From assembly GCA_022315425.1 (NCBI GenBank), contig JAIUPT010000017.1, forward strand, positions 620,001-684,000: DNA of 64,000 bases, read 5' to 3'. The DNA is from Pseudevernia furfuracea. Taxonomy: Eukaryota; Ascomycota; Lecanoromycetes; Lecanorales; Parmeliaceae. Below are positions 55,746 to 64,000 of the stretch, one piece after another. Within the stretch, counting starts at the first letter, position 1. Every line of letters starts with the position of its first letter. The notes below the pieces were generated by a model, which was not told the origin of the DNA, made no database searches, and was given only the letters and a program-made list of their open reading frames with translations. Made by a program: the position numbers and the translations under genes.

Positions 55746-57402
55746 TTAAGTCTCCGCTCTCTCCGAGCATTCTCTCCAACCAACTATCATATCATCATTC
55801 TGAATCCACTTGATTTCAATGCTTTGCTTTCTTGTTCTTAACAACTGTAGTCTTTTCAAAATTTTCCGCTTTTTGACCACAGCGCTATCCTCATTAGACG
55901 CCGATTGAGCGACACTGCCTTGGTCTTGCTGCTGCTGTTCTTGGTCGTCGTCTTCGTTCTCGAGTCGTTCCACTCCGCGAGTATCTATCCCCTCAGCACG
56001 CTTCTCTCGAATCTTGGCGATGACGGCTTTGATCTCGTCCTTGCGTTGACCTAGGCCCCAGTCTAAGATTTGGAAAAGGGCGTGACGAAATTCAAGAATA
56101 CCGGATCCAATTGACATGACCCATGCTTTGATGAGGCTCATGTGATAAGTTGTCTTGTCATGTTCACGGATTTCCGCCCAGTGGAGATAGATCTGAGCCA
56201 TGGTGGGATTCAAAACGACGGAGAAGCAAAAGGAGTCGCGATCTGGGCCTGGGGGTTTGCCAAATTTGTCATCTTTGGTTCTGACGAGGGGTCGGTTGAT
56301 ATACATGTGCTGGTCAGGGACGGCCTGGTGGTTGAAGTACATCCTGGACATAACCATCGCGGCACCATCACGACACGCTTGAGCAATGGCTTTCTTGTCA
56401 TCACCTTCGCGGGGCTTGCACTGAACAGTGCACCAGGCGTGCACTCTTCCACTTGTTACTTCGCTAAACTCTCGAAATTCCTTGTTGATAGTGGTGTCTT
56501 CCGGGCTAAATGCGTCGCGAAACAATGCGAACATCATGTCTGGCTCTGGTCTAGGGAGTTGGACCAGTGATTCTAAAAGTCCCGCCTCGTTACGATCTTT
56601 ACTGACGAGTCTGGGGATAATACCCAGTTTCATTTTAACTTGGAAGTTGATATAAAGTCTAGCCGCGATCCACTTTTCTGGAATCCAGGCCTTTTCATCA
56701 GCAGGTGTGATCGGGCGATTGAAATTCTTAACATGTCTGCCTTCGCTCAGAAGTGCGAGCATGAACATGGAAAGAAAAGTGTTCTCATTGGAGTTTTCGT
56801 GGCGACGGCGCACTTCCTTTAGATCCTCGAAGAGAGAAGGCAGTGCGGGGGATCCTCGCTCGCTTTGAAAGATTCCACTCATTGCTGCATATAGGAGAGG
56901 GTGTTTGTGAACCTCACTGTCGTCGCTTTCGTAAGGTATGCCATTACCGCTCAAAGCGTCTAGAATCTCCGCGGTAGGGTTCGACGTGGTCTTCGGCATC
57001 ATATCACCGTTAATGGAGTCCAGATGGTGAAGGTTCTCTTCAGTCAATTTACTCAAGCCTGAAGGAACAGAGAACGACGGGGAGGGCGTGCGATATCGTT
57101 TGCGTTTCTTGGAGTCGCCCTTATTTGGATTCACGGCCTGTGTAGAAACGGCAGACTGCGACTCTATCCAGTGGCCTATGCTGGGATGCTGGGGTTGTTC
57201 ACTTGAGGTGTGCTGCTTCAGATGGTCCTGAAAGACTGGTAAGTATTTATAGAAAGAGACAAGAGACTACTGAGAACTCTTTGGAAGATGGTGGGGCAGG
57301 GACAAAGCCGCTCGTTACCTCATACTGTGTTGGTTGAAACTCGGAGCGCGATAGCACTCGATCGGTCAATGTGGCGATGCCAGAGTCTTGCTGCTCGCAC
57401 AT
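55746..57402 (-). CDS. Conserved fungal hypothetical protein (DUF7924/PD-(D/E)XK-like), intact
   Basis: Two exons: 57402-57319 (MCEQQDSGIATLTDRVLSRS then EFQPTQYE) and 57227-55746, with a 91-bp intron (57228-57318, GTAACG..TTTCAG) joining in phase, 521 residues. The N-terminal third has a basic NLS-like stretch (GDSKKRKRYRTPSPS). The core (about residues 260-430) reads HAWCTVQCKPRE...AIAQACRDGAAMV, then DSFCFSVVLNPTMAQIYLHW and FRHALFQILDWGLGQRKDEI. This resembles a widespread fungal family of unknown function whose E.K...Q...A core suggests a restriction-endonuclease-like fold. The family name is from memory and tentative. The C-terminus is acidic then Gln-rich and basic. It is the only fully intact multi-exon gene I can model in the window. 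Confidence 0.8.
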
Positions 57403-57607
57403 GGGTGAATAAGGTGAAAGGAGAAGAGAAATCAGATGGGTTTAGTCGAGGGAGGATGCGAAGGCATAATTAGAGAGTGAGAGTGTGGAAGAGTGAGAGT
57501 GAGAGTGAGGAACGAGATGAAGAGAGAGAGAGAGCCGGGATATCGAGATACATAAACAAAGGCCCATGCGGCCTTCGGCGCTCGGCGATACTTTATCGCG
57601 TTTACTC

Positions 57608-57660
57608 GTATCTACTCGGAAGTGCACTTTACCCGAAAGTGCACGATTAGGGCTAGGGCT
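57608..57660 (+). repeat. Lone terminal repeat related to the pogo copies
   Basis: GGAAGTGCACTTTACCCGAA, AGTGCACGAT, then TAGGGCTAGGGCTT. This has the layout of the pogo terminal repeat at 24253-24301 (two TGCAC boxes then TAGGGCTAGGGCTT). No matching end found nearby. Confidence 0.5.
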
Positions 57661-58620
57661 TGTCGCCACAAATTTCATTCATCGTGTGATTATTATATAT
57701 TCACTTAAATAATACTTAATATCTAAGATTTAAGACGATATAATATAGTAGATTAATAATTTATTAGATTTTAACTAGCTATTATAATAATAATATGATG
57801 ATAGTCTTTTATTTTATACTAGTGATGTAGGTTCTAGCTACGTAGACACTAGTCTGAATAGGTGTCCTTTATCACCTTATCCAAGCATCTTATTCAAACG
57901 CTCCTTAGCAAGGCGTCGCCACCAAGCCAGAAGACCACATGTGCTGTCCTTAGATAGAAACCCACTACAACAACATTTGCTCAGCCCGTATCATACGCCC
58001 CACCGGAACGTTGACCCTGGTGTAGAACCGTCGAAAGGAAACCCCAAAACCCCTCCCGGTACAGAGGCAAAATAGTCCAAAACCTTCCGAATTGTAGAAT
58101 ATCCTGAGCATAGAGGCGTAGAGGGGAGGTATACGATTTGGAGCTAAGCCACGCAATACCCCTAGGTCTCCCCTACGACACGGTGTGATGAATAGAAAAC
58201 CCCCCCTCCTGGGCATGCCACTCTTCTTCGTATACGAGCGTCTCGTAGTCCGTGACGATATGGAAGCCGGCCCAAGCCTCAGATATCTCTTAAGAACCCC
58301 CAGTGCAACGGCCCACGTTGCACCTCACACGATAGAGTATTTTCTTTTCCTTCAGAATGTGGTCGACAGGAATCGTAGATGTGTTGATATTGAATGAAGG
58401 CGGTGTGCTTCGAACGCACGTAGTATATCGGATTTTTTCGAATAAACGGCGGGGCCTGGTGTGGCAATGCTCCTCACTCGTCGGGAACGGTACACCGAAA
58501 TCGTCGCAATCGTAGTCGTGGATGTGTCGAAATTGTCGTTGAGATCTCTTAGCTCTCCTAACAAGTAGAAGGTTCGTAGCCAACACCACGTACAGGTGGA
58601 TCTCGCTGAAGGCCATAATA
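57661..58620. other. AT-rich spacer then GC-normal island without recognisable gene
   Basis: 57680-57830 is RIP-like. 57840-58617 has normal composition and several short frames in all phases, none with a known domain. Possibly a young transposon fragment. Confidence 0.4.
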
Positions 58621-59261
58621 ATAATATATAAATAGATATCTTATTAATTTTCGACGCTATATTCTAATTCTAATTATATACTTTTAAATAAAGTATACTT
58701 TCGAATAAATACGAATAAATCTAGTTAACTTACTTATAACTTACTTTTTATAATAGTTATATTATTATAAAAATTACGCTCGATAAAGAGTTTTTATATT
58801 TATCTTTCTTTTATATATAATATTTATTAAACTTAAGATTATTTTAATTTTATATTCGTATAATAGTTTTAAAAGAAATTAATACGAATTTAAATATAAT
58901 AAATTTAATTATAAGCGAGTCAAGATATAATTAATTTTTTATAATTTTCGATAGAATATAATCTTTAATAATTCTATTAATTTATAAAATACTTAATCGT
59001 TAGTTTATAAAATAAGAATCGCGTGTTATTTATTCTTAAGCGAATTAATCGAGCGTATAATATATTTAACGAATATTATAATATAATAATTCTTATTACT
59101 CGACGATATCGTTAATAATAATCTTAAAATCTTTTTTTATATTATAGAATAAACGTTATTATATTATTTAAATTATATATTTAATATATAAATAATATAA
59201 ACTAATATATATAAAAGAATAAGATAAAACTAAGTTAAAAAGTTTTAAACTTATATATAAA
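58621..59261. repeat. RIP-degenerated AT-rich DNA
   Basis: Ends with a mutated Helitron 5' end in plus orientation (TATATATAAAAGAATAAGAT, about 59208). Confidence 0.6.
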
Positions 59262-60671
59262 ACAAGTATAGACTTACCAATTAAATTCGTGAAACGTGTA
59301 CGTGCTGCCGGCTACGAACCTGCTATCGCTGTAAACAACGGCCCAGCGTTGCTTGTAGTGTGTAACAGAGTCAAGTGATCTCAGAGGGGTGAGAACGGTG
59401 CGACGGTGCGACGACGCGACGCGAGCGAGATCAGCAGTAGCAACAGCAGCAACGAACGAACGAAAACAAATCTCGCAGCAACGCGCTCACTTTGCGTCTA
59501 AGAAGTGTCGAGTGACTAGAGATGAAAGGCATATTAGCAGCTGATCACTTCACACCAGCTGCGCGAGGGCGTGTGACCCCGATATGACCGAAGGGATCAT
59601 AGACATTCACCTTCTCTTCCACGGTGCTCGCTTCGAGGATGTAACGCAACGGAAACAACGGAAAACAAAGTCGAAACAGTTCAGATTATGCCCATATCAA
59701 GAAGATATTCAACTCTCGCTCTCGCTGTCGCGTGCGTTCGTACGCCTACCGCGCCCTACTCCCCAACGATAACATCTACCCTTCTACAGAGCCTTCTCGG
59801 CATATTCACCATAGGATCTACTCTCTAGAATCAGCTCTACGTGCCCAACGGGTAGCAATACTACATAGGAACCGGCCTATCGCGCGCCGAGCTCTCTCCT
59901 CAGGACCTTGCCTCCCCTGAGCAGAGTTTTCACGACGCGAGATCGCGCCAAGACTTCAGGCGAACGCGTGAATACGAGAACTTCTCACCCTCGCCCGAGT
60001 CAGTAATCTAAGTCAACAACGTCAACTGCCGAAGCAGCAACGATACGCAATCGATACTCTCTATCTCGATATTCTACCCCTCTCGTTAGATCCCGCCCTA
60101 AGACCTAACGTCAACTGCAACTATCGACCTTCTCATCCGATAGTTGAACGCAAATATAGAAGCGCAAGCCCTCGCGTCTTTCGAATAACTTGTATCATCA
60201 CTGAGATCGACCTCGTTCACCGAGATCAGTGATATCAGACTAACTACGAGATGAGCCGTAGCCATGTCACCTCAACATCGCCTTCTTCCTATATAGTGTA
60301 GCCGTCACAACTATATCAGCCGCGACCTCGTCGCGCAACGTCGTGATCCAGTGTATCACGCAGCCAGATTAGGCTTTTTGATCAACTCGAGAAGCAGATA
60401 ACGTCCTCATCGTACAATTAGTTAAGATCTAAATGTCACAGTACTTAGTGTGATATGCAGCGTGCGTCTGAGCAGAAAGTAAAAGTTTTTATTCTAAGTG
60501 ACACGTACGCTAGACGACGACACTTAAAGATTTCTCTTACGCATACAATGATGCAGAAAATCATTGTCTACGAAGTAGTTCGTAATTATCTTTCGCAGTT
60601 TAGGTAGAAACGAGTATAAAAATTAAATACAAAACAAGTATAGACTTACGAATTAAATTCGTGAAACGTGT
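59262..60671. mobile_element. 1.3-kb GC-normal island bounded by 38-bp Helitron-end direct repeats
   Basis: ACAAGTATAGACTTACSAAT and 18 following bases (to CGTGAAACGTGT) occur at 59262-59299 and 60634-60671 in the same orientation. Each is the Helitron 3' terminus in reverse. Between them is unmutated DNA with CAG/AAC-rich stretches and no convincing gene. It could be a non-autonomous Helitron or captured sequence. Confidence 0.5.
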
Positions 60672-61190
60672 TCTTGCGTGTTCTTGAATTTCGAAGATCA
60701 ATTTCGAAGTCGCGCATTCTCGAGAAGATTTGCTTCGGGGTCAAGCGATTAAGTAGCGATATTGAAATCCGACTTTACTTTATTAATAATAGATCGAATT
60801 TGATAATTCTTATAGCGTTGAAATGCGTAAACTAAGCTCTATAATTAACGAAAATTTAAAGAAAAAATATATAGAGAGAAAAGAATAATTAAGATTATAA
60901 AAAGAACTTATTAAATCTTTTAATAAGAGCGTTCGAAAGCTCTAACGAGCTAACAAAGCGAGTCTAATCAAAAAGCGTAATAGGATCGAATTGATTATTA
61001 ACTACATATACGAAGATCGACACGCAAAGTTCTAAACAAAGCTCTAAATCTACTTTCGAAAGACGATTTTAGATTTATATATAGAGCGTTATTCAACATT
61101 AGTCTTGACGTTTAGAACTTTACGTGTCGACCTTCGTATAAATTTAAAATTTTTTAACTTAGTTTTAACTTATTCTTTTATATATATTAA
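60634..61190 (-). mobile_element. RIP-mutated non-autonomous Helitron
   Basis: The minus-strand 5' end is near 61190 (TATATATAAAAGAATAAGTT) and the 3' hairpin at 60634-60671. Its interior (60780-60990) aligns with 18635-18830 of the larger Helitron (GAATTTGATAATT, GAGCTAACAAAGCGAGTCTA). A MITE-like palindrome is inserted at 61009-61139. Confidence 0.55.
61009..61139. mobile_element. 131-bp palindromic MITE
   Basis: Inverted repeats of about 30 bp: TACGAAGATCGACACGCAAA... at the left and its reverse complement, with two changes, at the right. It is absent from the corresponding place in the Helitron at 17107-18914. Confidence 0.65.
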
Positions 61191-62041
61191 TTAATAATTA
61201 ATTCGATAATACTACGCTTTTTAATTAGACTCGCTTTATTAACTCGTTAGATCTCTTAATTAGTCTTATTAAAAACTTATATATAAGTTTTATATTTTAA
61301 ACAACTTTTTAATTTTTTTTAAGATTTTTTATTTAATTATAAAAACTACTTTACGCTATTTAGAAAATTAAATATTCTTAGAATCGATCTTATATTTATT
61401 AATAAGTTCTAAATGAAAGTTTAAGAGACTCGAAGTAAATCTTCTCGAAGTGCGCGCGGCTTCGAAGTTTACTCTCGAAATTAACTCGATATATTAAGTT
61501 TAAAAGAGAAGTATTAAAGAAAGATATATTAAGAAAATATAAATTACGCTCATAATACTACTTTTTCTCTTTAAAAAAAATATATTCTTATTATTTATTA
61601 TAACATCGCTCGCTCGCTTTATATATATATATAAGAAATTTTAATAAATAAAATATAATATATAAAACTTTATTAGCGCTATTCTTTTTTAAAATAATAA
61701 TTATTTTAGATTATATTAAGAGTTCTACTACGTATATACTCTCTTTTATTACATATATATATTTTTTTTAATATATATACTTTCATCTTAATTAGATAAA
61801 TATAGACTAGTAATATAAATTTAGAATTTAAAGTCGTATATGTTTTAGAAGACTACTGAAATTTTAAAAAAAAACTACGAAAGATTAACAGATCGACTTA
61901 GTCATTATAACTTTCAATGAACTCGTTGATTTCATTCATAATAGCTTTTAGTTCAAGACTCTTCGAGCACAATATAAAATAGATGTCTTATTCTTAATTA
62001 GTAATCACCACTCGTCCTATTTTACGTAGATCGTCTGAATA
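61191..62041. repeat. RIP-degenerated AT-rich DNA
   Basis: No coding signal. Confidence 0.6.
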
Positions 62042-63193
62042 CTATTCGCGCTCATCATCGACTTCAACGCCCTGCTCTGCCAGCCTGCTCAATTCTAACT
62101 TTCGACAGTCGACCCTCTGCCACGAACTGTCATGCTTTCGCAGACTGATGACGATGGGCAAACGTTCACGATTGCCATCCTTCCAACAATTCAACACGAG
62201 CTCTGGAAATCTAAGACCTCGCGCCGAGAACATTATTTCTTTGTTCGTCATCGCGTAGAGACGTCCTTCAAGGACTCTAATCTGAGAGAGCGTCGAATCA
62301 ATATAGAAGTTCCGCGTCGGGAAAAAAGTCTTCATCGAGGGACCTCTTTCCCACGCTGTGATCTGGGTGACGTAGTCTTCAGAAGAAGTTGGATCGGGAG
62401 GCCTGACGTCTGCCGAGTCTGCGAAGACATCGGGTCATAGGGCGAGGAGACCGGAGTTGTTGTTTTCGGGGTTGGGGGAAGTCCAGGCGAAGATGGAGTC
62501 GTCGTCTGACTTTTTGATAATCTCGAGCTCGAGTCTGAGGAACGTTTTCCGCCCTTCGCCGTAGAGCATGGGCATGTTAACGTCGAACAGGCCCAGTAGG
62601 CAGTAGGCCATGTCCTCCGATCTGCTGATCTGTCGTTTGGAGATCCAGCTCATCTTGGTCGCCACGCTAGCTTCACGCATGTCGTTTAAATACCGAACCT
62701 CGATACCGGTCACTTCGAAAACCTCTCTCAGTAGTTCCTTCTTACATCCGATGCGGTTCCACTCGACGTTATAAAAAATGACGCTGGAAGGGGCGAGAAG
62801 TTTCTGGAGTGTTTATTCACGGGTGAACCACCCGCTGTGCTTGAAACTCGCGGAAATATTCAAACCCTGGTCATTTCGCACGTCGGAAAGGTAGGCGTAG
62901 CACTCCCCCGCTTCGACGTACCAGCGAAACATTGAATTGATCGCCTCGAAAAGCTCGGCGCTGCTCTTCTTATCGATACAGCAAGTGTCGATCCAGACCC
63001 ACTCAAAACCCCGCGACTGCGCGAGCGAGCAGCAACTTTCGATCTTGACGAAGCCAGGCCAGGTTTGCTCCTTGTTAATGTCGAAGTCCTGAAACGTCAC
63101 TTCTTTATCGCCCCATCGGTGCGATAGGATAGCGTATTTGGGGACTTTACTATCCAAGAACTCTTCGAATCGGAATGTCGCCGTGTGCAACAA
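62042..63193 (-). pseudogene. HET-domain protein with two in-frame stops
   Basis: One continuous minus-strand frame. HET domain (PF06985) motifs: KYAILSHRWGDKEVTFQDF, KIESCCSLAQSRGFEWVWID then TCCIDKKSSAEL, and MFRWYVEAGECYAYLSDV. Next comes SGWFTRE-stop-TLQKLLAP, where family members have GWFTRGWTLQELLAP; both differences fit G-to-A changes. It continues to KRQISRSEDMAYCLLGLFDV with MPMLYGEG. A TGA at 62438-62440 breaks the frame before a C-terminal region that ends at 62042. The start codon context is also lost (relatives start MRLL; here HLLHTA). HET proteins trigger incompatibility cell death; this copy appears dead. It lies outside the candidate Starship. Confidence 0.85.
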
Positions 63194-64000
63194 ATGTCAG
63201 TGAGTTTCAATTGGTGACGTGTCAGTATTACTGTTGCGGGTCCTTGAAGTAGTAGTAGATCTTTTTCAGTAATATATGTTGAATTTAGCCTCCACGTGTT
63301 GGAATTGCTTGTTCGGTATTAGGGGCCAAATAGGATTCCCAGCCTTCTCCTAGATTAAGCCACCTATTTTTTATAATAAACAGAGTAGGCCTATTCTAGG
63401 GAAGATCTAAAGAACAATCAAGCAATGCTTTCAGAAGATCTCAATCAAGACCTATTCTTTTGACAAATATACTCACCCGAGACTGAATACAACAAAGAAA
63501 TAATATCAATCTCAGCCGCAAATTGATTTTTTCAAAAGCGGAAAGTGGCGCTTAGCGTTCTTGTGGGCGTCGCAATGGATCGTAAGGCTGAAGGATCACC
63601 TAGAGCTACAGCTAATCATGTCATGCGCTTCTAGTTCCAAGGCTACATATACGCACGACAATCCACACCGACAACATTTAATCGACTTGCTTATCATCGT
63701 TCAAAGCGAATGTAAATACTTACTTCTTCGACTGATCCTAAGCCAAGTGATACTCCTCTGAAATCGTTGTCTAAAGCCTCTCACATAACGAGTAATACAT
63801 TGCTATACGTGTTGATGACTTATTGAATGCGACAACCTCTGACACAATATCAGACGGGAGGGTAATTCAAAAGAGACGAAAGACTCTGTGAATCAATACG
63901 CTTTAAAGAGAGCTCGAGAACGTGATCTGTGGATGCTTGGTGGTCGGCTACGTGTTTGACGAAGATGCTAAATAAATCGTCGTCCGAGACTGTTTAGCTG
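63194..64000. other. Upstream flank of the HET pseudogene, no recognisable gene
   Basis: GC-normal. Short frames only, none with a recognisable domain. Confidence 0.4.

Overview
This window looks like a repeat-rich chromosome segment of a filamentous ascomycete (Pezizomycotina). The genes have short introns (46-91 bp, GT..AG). The protein families are fungal: DUF3435, DUF3723, HET, NACHT/NB-ARC receptors, ferric reductase. Long AT-rich stretches carry the C-to-T and G-to-A footprint of repeat-induced point mutation (RIP). No prokaryotic features are present.

Layout. 1-18,944 is RIP-decayed heterochromatin. It holds four short, little-mutated LTRs (three are solo LTRs with perfect 5-bp target duplications), a 1.05-kb inverted-repeat element, a pogo-like transposon (12.1-14.4 kb) and an internally deleted Helitron (17.1-18.9 kb). 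18,945-52,718 is a 33.8-kb block of normal base composition with sharp AT-rich edges. Its ends form an imperfect inverted repeat (20 of 25 bases identical) and are flanked by the direct repeat TTTATAAATT. I read this block as a decayed Starship, a giant tyrosine-recombinase transposon. A DUF3435 'captain' gene lies about 0.5 kb inside the left end and points inward. The rest carries the usual Starship cargo: several NLR genes and remnants, a DUF3723 gene, a ferric reductase and kinase fragments, plus three later pogo-like insertions. 52,719-64,000 is again RIP-decayed repeat with three islands: an intact two-exon gene (55,746-57,402), a 1.3-kb island bounded by Helitron-end repeats, and a HET-domain pseudogene (62,042-63,193).

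How the genes relate. The most coherent functional unit is at 30.5-40.7 kb. A SesB-like alpha/beta-hydrolase (plus strand) lies between two NB-ARC-TPR receptors, one divergent (minus) and one co-directional (plus). The C-terminus of the hydrolase and the N-terminal region of both receptor loci carry the same short G/N/Q-rich motif (core QQGTGNAGRDIN). This is the layout of fungal amyloid-signalling NLR/effector cell-death clusters. The hydrolase has an apparent frameshift just before the motif, a 2.5-kb pogo-like insertion separates it from the second receptor, and that receptor has RIP-type stops in its TPR array. The first receptor keeps a 930-residue open frame with about ten near-identical TPR units. 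Most other genes are broken by single stops or frameshifts, often Trp codons turned into stops, as expected from RIP.
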